64,000 bases of DNA from Bifidobacterium coryneforme (lineage in GTDB: Bacteria > Actinomycetota > Actinomycetes > Actinomycetales > Bifidobacteriaceae), in assembly GCF_000737865.1 (NCBI RefSeq), contig NZ_CP007287.1, positions 497,648 through 561,647 of the forward strand, given 5' to 3'. The notes below the pieces were generated by a model, which saw nothing but the letters and a program-made list of their open reading frames with translations, had not been told where the DNA came from and did not search any database. Below, piece after piece: positions 1-8,228 of the stretch. How positions within the stretch are numbered: the stretch's first letter is position 1; each line of letters starts with the position of its first letter. The position numbers were made by a program, and so were the translations under genes.

Positions 1-1282
1 CGAGCTGCATCACATCGCCCAGGACATCGCCAGGCATGGAGATATCGACCTTGGCGAAGGGTTCCTCGACAAAATCGATGTCGCCATAGTCAGGGAAGTC
101 CGTGGCCTTGTCGATGGTGATGACCTTGCCTCCCTTCCGTCCCCTCAGATGGACCTTGTAGGTGACATTGGGGGCTGTGGTCAGCACCTCGATGCCAAAT
201 TCGTCGCGAAGGCGTTCCTTGATGATCTGGAGGTGGAACATACCCAGGAAGCCGCACCTGAAACCGAATCCCAACACATCCGAGGCCTCCGGCTGGCAGC
301 TCAGGGAGGAGTCGTTGAGGACCAGCTTGTCCATGGCCGCCTTGAGTTCCTTGCTGTCGCCGTTTTTGGGGAAGATCCCCGCAAACACCATGGGTTCGGC
401 CGGGGCGTATCCGGGCAGGGCCTCCCCGGTGGGGCGCGACTGAGAGGTGAGGGTGTCTCCGATGCGGACCTGGCTCGGGTCCTTGAGTCCCGTGACCACG
501 TAGCCCACGTCACCGGCATGCAGGGAGTCAATGGGCTGCATGGACGGGGTGAAGATGCCCAGCTCGTCGCCCTTGAAGGTGGCGCCGCTGGCCATGAGTC
601 TGAGGGATTGCCCCGGTTCCATCTCGCCCTCTACCAGACGCACGTAGGCAATGACCCCCTTGTAGGAGTCGTAGAGGGAGTCGAAGACCAGGGCCTTGAG
701 CGGTTCCTTGGTTGACCCGGTCGGAGCCGGAACCCTGGAGACGATGGCCTCCAGGACATCGTGCACACCCTGACCCGTCTTGGCTGAAATCCTCAGGACA
801 TCCTCCTCAGCCAGCATAGGGTCCAGGGCATGGATCTGACGCTCAACCTGTTCTGCGTCGGCGTTGGGACTGTCGACCTTATTGATGACCGGGATGATGG
901 AAAGGCCATTGGCCTTGGCCAGGCGGAAGTTGGCCACGGTCTGGGCCTGGACTCCCTGGGTGGCATCGACCAGGAGGATGGCGCCCTCGCTCGCCGCCAG
1001 ACTTTTGGACACCTCATAGGAGAAGTCCACGTGACCTGGGGTGTCGATGAAGTTGAACTCGTAGCTGAGTCCATCGTCGGCCAGATAGCGGTTGCGGACG
1101 GTCCTTGACTTGACCGTGACCCCGTGGGCCTTCTCCACGCTCATGGAGTCCAGAAGCTGGTCTTCCCGTTCCCGTTCATTCACGGTCTCGGTCTGCTCCA
1201 TGATCCGGTCGGCCAGGGTCGACTTGCCGTGGTCTATATGGGCGATGATGGAAAAATTGCGGATGCGATTATGGTCGATCAT
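1..1282 (-). CDS. lepA: Elongation factor 4 (LepA) paralogue, lactobacillus LepA2-like, 3' truncated by window edge
   Basis: Ribosome-associated GTPase of the EF4/LepA family, which acts on stalled elongation complexes. The N-terminus reads MIDHNRIRNFSIIAHIDHGK (P-loop AHIDHGKST), followed by IDTPGHVDFSYEVSKSLAAS (G3) and the NKVDSP region (G4). The switch-I region reads SVEKAHGVTVKSRTVRNRY, whereas ordinary LepA has ERGITIK there. That variant is what I recall from the second LepA copy (LepA2) of lactobacilli, not from the actinobacterial housekeeping LepA. Start at 1282 was chosen because AGGAGG lies about 11 bases upstream; an in-frame ATG at 1315 lacks a ribosome site. The C-terminal part lies outside the window. 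Family certain; paralogue status is inference. Confidence 0.88.
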   Translation of the reverse strand, partial: MIDHNRIRNFSIIAHIDHGKSTLADRIMEQTETVNEREREDQLLDSMSVEKAHGVTVKSRTVRNRYLADDGLSYEFNFIDTPGHVDFSYEVSKSLAASEGAILLVDATQGVQAQTVANFRLAKANGLSIIPVINKVDSPNADAEQVERQIHALDPMLAEEDVLRISAKTGQGVHDVLEAIVSRVPAPTGSTKEPLKALVFDSLYDSYKGVIAYVRLVEGEMEPGQSLRLMASGATFKGDELGIFTPSMQPIDSLHAGDVGYVVTGLKDPSQVRIGDTLTSQSRPTGEALPGYAPAEPMVFAGIFPKNGDSKELKAAMDKLVLNDSSLSCQPEASDVLGFGFRCGFLGMFHLQIIKERLRDEFGIEVLTTAPNVTYKVHLRGRKGGKVITIDKATDFPDYGDIDFVEEPFAKVDISMPGDVLGDVMQL

Positions 1283-1771
1283 TGAAGGAGCCCCCTCCTG
1301 GGGCGTCTGATGCATGAAATGGATAAACCAGCCGGAAGCCGGTACGCAGGTATGCGGGGAAAGACGCGGAAATCGTCATCACAATCTCTGCGTCTGCAGG
1401 AATTCGGTCCGCCCATCAGGTCGTGACCACTGTCATTCTTTGTTAAGCCGGAAAGCAGTATAGGTCTCTATGCTCAGAAGGTCAAATACCCAGAATTCGC
1501 TAGGAGAGGTATTCCACGACTGTGTGGGACACCCTTAACCGTTCCTTTTTATCCGCCTGTGCACCAGCTGCATTTGATACGGCCGCCTTGTATGTGACGT
1601 GGCATGACCGGTCCGTCCGCTTGTCCTCGTAGGTGGTTCCACATGAGGCTGATCGTTGTTGGCCTGTGTGATTCGAGCTGGTCTATGGGGATTGAGTGCC
1701 GTGTTTTTGCGGCTCGCCCGTGTGAGTGTTGGTTTGGGCCGGTCGGTCGGTGGTGGGCCGGCCCGTGGTGG
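1283..1771. other. Intergenic region between araD and lepA, no gene seen
   Basis: About 490 bases downstream of araD and upstream of the LepA gene, both on the minus strand. No open frame here has a ribosome site and sensible composition. The only structure noticed is the inverted repeat at 1736-1764. The region should also hold the LepA promoter, but I could not place it with confidence. Confidence 0.5.
1736..1764 (-). terminator. Possible hairpin terminator after araD
   Basis: Perfect 7-base inverted repeat GGGCCGG/CCGGCCC (1736-1742 and 1758-1764) with a 15-base loop, just past the araD stop codon. No T-run follows on the minus strand, so intrinsic termination is uncertain. Confidence 0.35.
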
Positions 1772-2464
1772 TTAGTGTTGTCCGTAGATGTTCTGGTATC
1801 GGTTGTTGAGTTTGGTGATGTCGTCGGCGGGGATGGGGATGGGGGTGCCTATCTGTTCGGCGGCCCATACGGTGTGGGCGACCTCTTCGGTCATGGCTGC
1901 GGCCTTGACGGCGTCCTCGGCGTCCTTGCCGATGGTGAAGGGGCCGTGGTTGCGCATGAGGACGGCGGGGCATCCGGGGTGGTCGGCGAGGGTGTCGACG
2001 ACGCCTTTGCCGATGGCTTCGGATCCGATGAGTTCGAAGGGTCCGACGGGGACGTCCCCGCCGAATTCGTCGCCCATCATGGTCAGGGTGCAGGGGATGC
2101 TGCGGCCGGTGGCGGCCCAGGCGGTGGCGTAGGTGGAGTGGGTGTGGACGACGCCGTGGACGTCGGGCATGTGCCGGTAGATGTAGGCGTGGGAGAGGGT
2201 GTCGGAGGACGGTGCCTCGGTGCCGTCGACGACGTTGCCTTCCAGGTCGGTGACGACCATGGAGGCGGGGGTGAGGTATTCGTAGCGCACCCCCGAGGGT
2301 TTGATGACCATGAGGTCGGCGGTCCTGAGACGTTGGGAGACGTTGCCCGCGGTCCAGACGACCAGGTTCCATTTGAGCAGCTGTTCGTGCAGGGTGGCGA
2401 CCTGCTCGCGCACCTGCTTGACCTCGGCACGCACCTCAGACGAAAAATCAGCCAAACCAGCCAT
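1772..2464 (-). CDS. araD: L-ribulose-5-phosphate 4-epimerase
   Basis: Cytoplasmic class II aldolase-family epimerase that converts L-ribulose 5-phosphate to D-xylulose 5-phosphate, the last step of arabinose use before the bifid shunt. The 230-residue length is normal. Visible motifs: TAGNVS (38-43) and KPSG (55-58) for phosphate binding, zinc ligands in HTHS (H107, H109), and H173 in RNHG. The start has AAAGGAG upstream. The gene diverges from the GH43 arabinofuranosidase gene at 2730, so arabinose release and arabinose catabolism sit back to back; araA and araB are not in the window. A LacI-type palindrome overlaps its promoter. Confidence 0.93.
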   Translation of the reverse strand: MAGLADFSSEVRAEVKQVREQVATLHEQLLKWNLVVWTAGNVSQRLRTADLMVIKPSGVRYEYLTPASMVVTDLEGNVVDGTEAPSSDTLSHAYIYRHMPDVHGVVHTHSTYATAWAATGRSIPCTLTMMGDEFGGDVPVGPFELIGSEAIGKGVVDTLADHPGCPAVLMRNHGPFTIGKDAEDAVKAAAMTEEVAHTVWAAEQIGTPIPIPADDITKLNNRYQNIYGQH

Positions 2465-2492
2465 AACTCACTCCTTTGTTCGATATGGGACC

Positions 2493-2522
2493 ATTGTATA
2501 TGGTTTTGTGTGTTAGCGATAA
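2493..2522 (-). promoter_or_regulatory. Putative araD promoter
   Basis: On the minus strand, TTATCG (2522-2517) and TACAAT (2498-2493) are separated by 18 bases, upstream of araD. The -35 half lies inside the palindrome at 2511-2524. Read by eye only. Confidence 0.45.
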
Positions 2523-2524
2523 CA
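2511..2524. promoter_or_regulatory. LacI-type operator in the araD/GH43 divergent region
   Basis: TGTTAGCGATAACA is a perfect palindrome with 5-base arms and a central CG, the usual form of LacI/GalR-family sites. It overlaps the -35 region of the araD promoter, so repression by a LacI-type arabinose regulator is likely. The regulator itself cannot be named from this window. Confidence 0.6.
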
Positions 2525-2609
2525 ATGCAGTCATCATATAAGATTCCGTGGATTGGCAGGGGAGTGTTGCGCCTGGGTTGGTGTGAGGGGGCGACCTGAT
2601 CAATCCGAT

Positions 2610-2638
2610 TTGCCTGCCGGGTTCGGAGTGTATATAAT
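2610..2638 (+). promoter_or_regulatory. Putative promoter of the GH43/symporter genes
   Basis: TTGCCT (2610-2615) and TATAAT (2633-2638) are 17 bases apart, about 90 bases upstream of the GH43 start. Confidence 0.55.
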
Positions 2639-2645
2639 TCCAGAC

Positions 2646-2659
2646 TGAGACCGGTCACA
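2646..2659. promoter_or_regulatory. LacI-type operator at the GH43 transcription start
   Basis: TGAGACCGGTCACA is palindromic at 12 of 14 positions with a central CG. It begins 7 bases after the TATAAT box, so it covers the expected transcription start. The LacI gene at 5205 is the natural candidate to bind it; this is inference from position. Confidence 0.5.
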
Positions 2660-2729
2660 GTGAAGTTGGACCGCAGAGTCCTAAAGTGGACGGTCGAGAG
2701 ATTCATGCGAAGGCGCAGAAAGGAAACCA

Positions 2730-3725
2730 ATGGCGGAGATACCCAATCCCATCGTCCTACAGAGGGCGGATCCCTATGTCATACGGTATAAGGGGACTTA
2801 CTACTTCACCGGTTCATACCCGGCGTTCGATCGGATAGCCCTGCGCAAGGCCTCGAGACTGGAGGACCTGCAACGGGCCGAGGAGGTCGTGATCTGGGAG
2901 AAGCATGAGACCGGTCCCATGAGCCACCTGATCTGGGCTCCGGAGCTGCACAGGATTCAGAACAAGTGGTACATCTACTTCGGCGCCGCTCCCAACGACG
3001 GGCAGTCCGATGACACCTTCAACCATCGGATATTCTGCCTGGAAAACGAGGCCGAGGACCCGACCACGGGAACCTGGGTCGAGCGCGGCAAGGTGGAGAC
3101 CGGTATGGATACCTTCAGCCTGGACGCCACCAGTTTCGAACTCAACGGGAGCCAGTACCTGGTCTGGGGTCAGCAGGACCTCGATATTCCCGGTCATTCC
3201 AACCTTTACATCGCCCGTATGGAGAACCCCTGGACCCTGGCCACGACCCCGGTCATGCTGGCCAAGCCCGAATACGACTGGGAGTGCATCCGCTTCAAGG
3301 TCTGCGAGGGACCCGCGGTCATCACCCATGGTGACCGCATCTACATCACCTATTCGGCCTCCGGCACCGGCCCCGAATATGCCATGGGCATGCTCACCGC
3401 CGACCTGGATGCCGACCTGCTCGACGCGGCCTCCTGGAGCAAGTCTCCCAATCCGGTCTTCACCACCAATGCCGAGGCCCATATGTATGGGCCGGGTCAT
3501 AACTCCTTCACCAAGGCGGAAGACGGCGTGACCGACGTCATGGTCTACCACGTACGCAACTACACCGAAATCGTGGGCGATCCGCTCTATGAGCCCAATC
3601 GGCAGGCCTGCGCAAAGACCATTTCCTGGGGTACGGAAGGTCCGATTTTCGGCAAGCCCGAGGCCATGACCCGTTGGACCCCCACCACCACCGAGGTTCT
3701 TCCCCCGGACGGTTCGCACGAGTAG
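2730..3725 (+). CDS. GH43 family alpha-L-arabinofuranosidase-like glycosidase
   Basis: Five-bladed beta-propeller glycosidase, 331 residues, with no signal peptide, so it acts in the cytoplasm on imported oligosaccharides. The GH43 catalytic residues can be placed: base Asp14 (QRADPYV), pKa-modulating Asp132 (SLDATSF) and acid Glu193 (VCEGPAV); WAPELH at 69-74 is also typical. The overall pattern resembles exo-acting arabinofuranosidases of the GH43_26 type, but substrate cannot be fixed without alignment. AAAGGAAA precedes the start. The symporter and LacI genes follow on the same strand, and araD diverges, which supports arabino-oligosaccharides as substrate. Confidence 0.85.
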   Translation: MAEIPNPIVLQRADPYVIRYKGTYYFTGSYPAFDRIALRKASRLEDLQRAEEVVIWEKHETGPMSHLIWAPELHRIQNKWYIYFGAAPNDGQSDDTFNHRIFCLENEAEDPTTGTWVERGKVETGMDTFSLDATSFELNGSQYLVWGQQDLDIPGHSNLYIARMENPWTLATTPVMLAKPEYDWECIRFKVCEGPAVITHGDRIYITYSASGTGPEYAMGMLTADLDADLLDAASWSKSPNPVFTTNAEAHMYGPGHNSFTKAEDGVTDVMVYHVRNYTEIVGDPLYEPNRQACAKTISWGTEGPIFGKPEAMTRWTPTTTEVLPPDGSHE

Positions 3726-3812
3726 TTCCCCGATGTACAGGCGGGCGGCCCGCCGGGCCGTCCCCACTGATAACAACCAACACTTCAATGTCAAAAGGCA
3801 GATGAGATTATC

Positions 3813-5102
3813 ATGAAATCACTACGCAGACCAGTGTTCTGGAACTTCGGTCTTCTGTTCTTCTTCTATTTCGCCACCTGGCAGCTGTCGGCCACATTCC
3901 TGCCCATGTGGCTGCAGGATACCGCCGGCATGAATGCCACCCACATCGGCATGCTGAACACGATTGCAGCCGTCGGGGCCCTGATCCTGCAGCCCATCTT
4001 CGGTCCCTTGCAGGATAAACTGGCCCTTCGCAAGAACCTCTTCTACTTCGTGGTCATCTGCATACTGTTCGTGGGGCCCCTCTTCAACTGGGTCTTCCTT
4101 CCGTTGATTCACTTCAACGAAATTCTCGGCGCAATCGTGGCCGGTGCTTATCTGAGCCTCTGTCTGAACGGCGGAGTGGGTATCGTCGAGGCCTACAACG
4201 AACGTTCGTCCCGCGCCTATGACTTCGAGTACGGCCACGCCCGACTCTTCGGTTCGCTCGCCGGTGCCTGCGCCTCATTCGTGGGCGGGTACATGTACTC
4301 GGCCAACCCCTCATCCATCTTCTGGGGCATGACCTTCTGCGGCGCCGTCCTGATCGTCCTCCTCAGTCTGGTCAAGGTGCCCAAGGACGCCATGGAGCGC
4401 GCCGAGGGTATCGACGATACCGAAGTGGGCGACAAGGAAGAGCTGGAGATCACCAAGGAGGACTTCGCCCGCAACACCTGGCGCAACCGCAGCTTCTGGG
4501 GTCTCGTCCTGCTGGTTATCGGTTCCGCCACCATGTACGACGTGTTCGATCAGCAGTTCGCCAACTACTTCTCGAAGATGTTCGTCGAATCCAACATGGG
4601 CAACCTGGCCCAGGGCGAAGCCCTCTTCGCCAAGGTCGTGTCGGTGCAGATCCTGCTTGAGGCCTTCTTCATGCTCTTCATGCCCGCTCTGATCAACAAG
4701 ATCGGCGCAAAGACCGGCCTGATCATCTACGGCTCGATTCTCTTCATCAGGGTCCTGGGCTGCGCCTTCATCGCCAGTGTTCCCATGCTGATCTTCTGGC
4801 GTCTGCTCGCCTCCCTGGAGATGCCCTTCATGCTGGTCTCGGTCATGAAGTACATCACCAGAATCTTCGATAAGAAGATGTCCGCCACGGTCTATATGTA
4901 CGGGTTCGGCACAGCCAAACAGATCGGTGTCTCCATCTTCTCGATCGGCATGGGTGTGATGATCACCTCCATGGGCTTCAAGCACGCCTACCTGGTGCTG
5001 GCCGTCGTCATTGCCGTGCTCATCCTGCTCGGTTCCTCGCTGATGCGCTCTGACACCAAGGTCATGCATGCCGCGGAATCGGTTAAGGCCGTCGCCGACT
5101 GA
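3813..5102 (+). CDS. LacY-type oligosaccharide/proton symporter (MFS)
   Basis: Inner-membrane transporter of the oligosaccharide:H+ symporter family (LacY, CscB, RafB relatives), 429 residues with about 12 hydrophobic segments and an acidic central cytoplasmic loop near residues 195-220. The N-terminus (RRPVFWNFGLLFFFYFATWQ) and the loop DFEYGHARLFGS match this family. It lies 87 bases after the GH43 gene, so the two probably form one transcript importing and cleaving an arabinose-containing oligosaccharide. It resembles the symporter at 62496-63794 in family but clearly differs in sequence. Ribosome site is weak. Confidence 0.85.
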   Translation: MKSLRRPVFWNFGLLFFFYFATWQLSATFLPMWLQDTAGMNATHIGMLNTIAAVGALILQPIFGPLQDKLALRKNLFYFVVICILFVGPLFNWVFLPLIHFNEILGAIVAGAYLSLCLNGGVGIVEAYNERSSRAYDFEYGHARLFGSLAGACASFVGGYMYSANPSSIFWGMTFCGAVLIVLLSLVKVPKDAMERAEGIDDTEVGDKEELEITKEDFARNTWRNRSFWGLVLLVIGSATMYDVFDQQFANYFSKMFVESNMGNLAQGEALFAKVVSVQILLEAFFMLFMPALINKIGAKTGLIIYGSILFIRVLGCAFIASVPMLIFWRLLASLEMPFMLVSVMKYITRIFDKKMSATVYMYGFGTAKQIGVSIFSIGMGVMITSMGFKHAYLVLAVVIAVLILLGSSLMRSDTKVMHAAESVKAVAD

Positions 5103-5204
5103 CCTTTTTTGCGGGATGTATCATAAGATGGCCCCTTGCTCGGGTGGAGCGAGGGGCCTTCGCATGTTTGCCGGGACATCCGGTCGGTGCAGGAAAGGCG
5201 GGGT

Positions 5205-6218
5205 ATGCGGGACAAGCCGATGACCATCAGGGATATCGCGAAGGAGGCCGGGGTCTCCAGGGCGACGGTATCGCGCTTCCTCAATGGGGGGCACTGGGTC
5301 AGCGAAGAGTCGGCCAATCGTATCCAGGAAGTCATCGACCGTACCGACTACGTGGCCAACGAGCGGGCCCGATCCCTGGCCACGGGACGTTCCAATTCAG
5401 TGGCCTTCCTGCTTGGGGAGCCCCAGGAGCTTCTCTTCGCGGATCCGAACTTCTCCACCCTGCTCAGGTCCATTGCCGATGAGCTGGGCCGCAAGGGCAT
5501 GTCGCTGATCATGATGACGACCGACAATGAAAACGAGAACAGGCGCAACCTGAAATACCTGCGTGGCGGGCACGTCGACGGGGTGCTTCTCGTTGCCTGG
5601 CATCTCGGCGTGCGCAAGGGGCTGATCCACTCCCTGCACGCCATGGAGATGCCGGTGGTCGTTGCCGAATACCCCAGTGTCGACAGTGACTCCACCAGTT
5701 ATGTGCACGTGGACGACTACCGTGGCGCCATCCACGCCACCCGGTACCTGGCTGAACGTGGTGCAGGGTCCATAGGCATGATTGCCGGCCCCGAGGGTCC
5801 ATCAGGCACCCTGGCCCGTGTACGCGGATACCGCGATGTGGTCAAGGACATGACGGGGGAGCCGGCCTGGATAGAGCACGGCGATTACTCCAAGGACAGC
5901 GGGCATGACGCCGCCCTGCGTCTTCTTGACCGCGCTCCGGACCTGGATGGGATTTTCGCCTCGTCGGATCTGATGGCTGTCGGTGCCATGCAGGCCTTGA
6001 GGGAGCGAGGCAAGAGCGTGCCGGGCGATGTGCAGGTGATTGGATTCGATGATCAGCCCCTGGCCCAGATATCCGAACCGCCCCTGACCACTATGCGCCA
6101 GCCTTTCGCCGAAATCGGCAAGCGTATGGTCGATCAGCTGCTCGTTCTTCTTGAGGGCGGTCTTCCGGTAGGCACCACCCTTCCCCTTGAGTTGATTGTT
6201 CGCCAGACCACTCGCTAG
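5205..6218 (+). CDS. LacI/GalR-family repressor of the GH43 locus
   Basis: Transcription factor with an N-terminal helix-turn-helix (MTIRDIAKEAGVSRATVSRF, from about residue 6) and a periplasmic-binding-protein-like sensor domain ending at LPLELIVRQTTR. The open frame extends upstream to 5136, but ATG 5205 has AGGAAAGG in front and gives a normal 337-residue protein. It lies downstream of the GH43 and symporter genes on the same strand, so local repression relieved by a sugar effector is likely. The operator candidates are 2646-2659 and perhaps 2511-2524. Confidence 0.9.
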   Translation: MRDKPMTIRDIAKEAGVSRATVSRFLNGGHWVSEESANRIQEVIDRTDYVANERARSLATGRSNSVAFLLGEPQELLFADPNFSTLLRSIADELGRKGMSLIMMTTDNENENRRNLKYLRGGHVDGVLLVAWHLGVRKGLIHSLHAMEMPVVVAEYPSVDSDSTSYVHVDDYRGAIHATRYLAERGAGSIGMIAGPEGPSGTLARVRGYRDVVKDMTGEPAWIEHGDYSKDSGHDAALRLLDRAPDLDGIFASSDLMAVGAMQALRERGKSVPGDVQVIGFDDQPLAQISEPPLTTMRQPFAEIGKRMVDQLLVLLEGGLPVGTTLPLELIVRQTTR

Positions 6219-6397
6219 GGGAGTGGACGAACGGGGAACCGGATACCGGCCTGCTGCGAAACGAGGTCAACTCCCTGGGTGTCACCTCAAAGGCGCTTTT
6301 AAAGATGGTTGCATGATGAAAACGATAAACAAGACAGGTGCATTTCTGGAATCATCAAACCTAGCCCAGGTATTTCCTTATGCCTGAGTCGTCAGAG

Positions 6398-6470
6398 TGC
6401 CCCGGATGCGATTCGAACGCACGACACCTTCTTTAGGAGAGAAGTGCTCTATCCCCTGAGCTACCGGGGC
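6398..6470 (-). tRNA. tRNA-Arg (CCU anticodon)
   Basis: On the minus strand the acceptor stem GCCCCGG pairs with CCGGGGC (6464-6470 with 6399-6405). The D-arm reads TAGCTCAGGGGATAGAGC, the anticodon stem CTTCT/AGAAG holds loop CTCCTAA (anticodon CCT), and the T-arm contains GTTCGAATC. The discriminator is A at 6398 and CCA is not encoded. It decodes AGG. Confidence 0.95.
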
Positions 6471-6570
6471 AACGCGTACTACTGTACCACGCCTGGCGCC
6501 CATGTCGGGAGGCTCCGTGTTCTGGGAAACGGGGCACTCCGAGAACCCTGCAACCTGAATGTCTGGAAAA

Positions 6571-6619
6571 TCCGGTCAGAGCACTTGCCATTAGGAATCT
6601 CGGCAGCACTGTGACCGGA
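6571..6619. repeat. Inverted repeat downstream of the excalibur gene
   Basis: TCCGGTCA (6571-6578) and TGACCGGA (6612-6619) form a perfect 8-base inverted repeat with a 33-base loop, just past the stop codon of the minus-strand excalibur gene. It may stabilise or end that transcript; no T-run follows. Confidence 0.35.
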
Positions 6620-6645
6620 CTGAAATATGCAGGTTTCCTTACCTG

Positions 6646-7302
6646 TTATTCGCAGGCTATACCATCGTGGTCGCGATCGAGTGCAGAACGATACCCAGGC
6701 TGCCCTGCATAAAGAGGGGCTCTGCCAGCCGCTCGTACCGCATCGCAGTTTTGATAGTACGCATACGTATCTGGCGCAGGAGCCGACATCTGGGATCTCT
6801 GCTGAATTTGCTGCTGAGCCTGCTGTTGGGCCTGCTGAGCCGCTTGTTGAGCCGCCTTTTCCTGCTCGGCCTTTTCCCGCTCGACCCGTTCTTGCTCGGC
6901 TTTTTCCTGCTCAGCCTTTTCCTTGGCTGCTTTCTCCTCTGCCGCCTTCTTCTCTTCCTGCTCCTTATCCCACATATCCGCCTTCTGCGAGGCCGTCTTC
7001 AAATCGCTCTTGGTGCTATCAAGCTCCATGCGCATTCTTTGAAGTTCATTCTGGGTATCGGAGTACTTGGCACTCAGGTTTTTGTATTCATGAGATTCAG
7101 TAGGTTTTGTCTCGCCGCATGAGGCTGCACCTATACCAACAAGAAAAGCCACAAGCGAGGCAGCGGCCCATGAGAATTTCTTCACGGATTCTGGCAGACG
7201 TTTTGAATCCTGGGGCTCCTCCGGTGAGGGGGGTGGTGGCGTAGACTTTCGCTTTACCACACTGGTCAGGATTTTCGACATTCTTTTTGTTACATCATCC
7301 AT
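6646..7302 (-). CDS. Excalibur-domain membrane or lipoprotein
   Basis: From ATG 7302, which follows AGGGGAAAGG, the protein has 218 residues. Layout: a Pro-rich cytoplasmic head (TPPPPSPEEP, 21-30), one hydrophobic segment (about 43-61) ending at Cys62 in a weak lipobox-like AASC, then a long Lys/Glu/Ala and Gln-rich coiled coil (about 75-170). The C-terminal excalibur domain is YYQNCDAVRAAG to the end, closing with the calcium-binding-like DRDHDGIACE. Such proteins sit at the cell surface; their role is unknown. The open frame continues upstream to 7464 without a ribosome site. Confidence 0.75.
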   Translation of the reverse strand: MDDVTKRMSKILTSVVKRKSTPPPPSPEEPQDSKRLPESVKKFSWAAASLVAFLVGIGAASCGETKPTESHEYKNLSAKYSDTQNELQRMRMELDSTKSDLKTASQKADMWDKEQEEKKAAEEKAAKEKAEQEKAEQERVEREKAEQEKAAQQAAQQAQQQAQQQIQQRSQMSAPAPDTYAYYQNCDAVRAAGRAPLYAGQPGYRSALDRDHDGIACE

Positions 7303-7492
7303 GATGGACAGAGCCTTTCCCCTCTGTTGATCCCCTTCGACCTGCAGCGAGTCAATTACAGCACTTGCGCAGTCCGCATACCATAATACCGGAAACAGGA
7401 TGCGAGCCGGATCGGCAGTACTTGAGGTGAAGCTACGCCCACAAAGCACCGGGACCGCATGCACCGTCGGTTCTCTATACCACCACGGACCC

Positions 7493-8062
7493 TTATTCGC
7501 CGTTTCTGGCCCGCTTTACAACAGTACGAATGAAGTCTGTTTTGGCTTCGGTGTAGGCGGGGCGGTTGTATTTGAACTTTGAGAGCAGGTCGAGTTTGAG
7601 CGCCGCATAGTCAGCTGCTACTTTCGGATGACCTTCGAGATAGTCCCGGAAAACCAGCTCGTCCCAATCTCCAAGCCGCTTAAGGTGCAGATGGTAGACC
7701 TTGTCGGCGAATCCGTCTTCCGTATAGCCCTTGCTGAGGTCGACTTCGCCTCCACTGATGTCTTGGTACATGACGAACCAGCCGGCGCTTTCCAGCTCTT
7801 CAACGATTCGCCTCATATCCGTATTCGGTCTTACCTGGAGGAGGATATCCACAATTGGCTTGGCCAACAACCCTGGAACGGAGGTACTGCCAATGTGGTC
7901 GACCCTGCTGATTGCATCCCCCAATGTGCTGAGCAGATTCTCTTCTTCCTCCTTGTAATAGTCCTCCCACACATCTTGGTGCTCCACAAGCTCAATGGGA
8001 AACAAGCGCCATAGTTCTTCCTTGCTCATTTCCGTCAACCGTTTCCTTGCCATGACCAGCAT
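7493..8062 (-). CDS. GrpB/UPF0157-family nucleotidyltransferase-like protein
   Basis: A 189-residue cytoplasmic protein with the GrpB pattern: DAISRVDHIGSTSVPGLLAKPIVDILLQV in the N-terminal half (nucleotidyltransferase-fold GS motif and Asp pair), and VYHLHLKRLGDWDELVFRDYL in the C-terminal half. GrpB-like domains also occur fused to CoaE (dephospho-CoA kinase) in actinobacteria, but here the domain stands alone and its substrate is unknown. The start could also be the ATG at 8053. It is isolated between oppositely oriented genes, in a stretch with an accessory character. Confidence 0.8.
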   Translation of the reverse strand: MLVMARKRLTEMSKEELWRLFPIELVEHQDVWEDYYKEEEENLLSTLGDAISRVDHIGSTSVPGLLAKPIVDILLQVRPNTDMRRIVEELESAGWFVMYQDISGGEVDLSKGYTEDGFADKVYHLHLKRLGDWDELVFRDYLEGHPKVAADYAALKLDLLSKFKYNRPAYTEAKTDFIRTVVKRARNGE

Positions 8063-8228
8063 CCCCCCGCTCGGTAGATTGGATATCAGCCCAGAGACTA
8101 TCCCTCATAGGCTTGATAGGGTAATCATAAGTTGCACCTGCCGGTTTCGGTGCAGGCCTTTTCCACGGCAAGGAAGTCATAAGTCCAGATTTCTCGATTG
8201 CGGACACCGGACGCGAGGAGCCTAACCA

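Noticed and set aside
1604-2599. 331-residue plus-strand open frame over araD
   Set aside because: Gly/Val/Asp-rich mirror of araD codons with no ribosome site; araD motifs on the minus strand are clear.
8115-8165. TGCACC/GGTGCA hairpin before the PfpI gene as a riboswitch or terminator
   Set aside because: Only six base pairs, no T-run and no match to a known leader.
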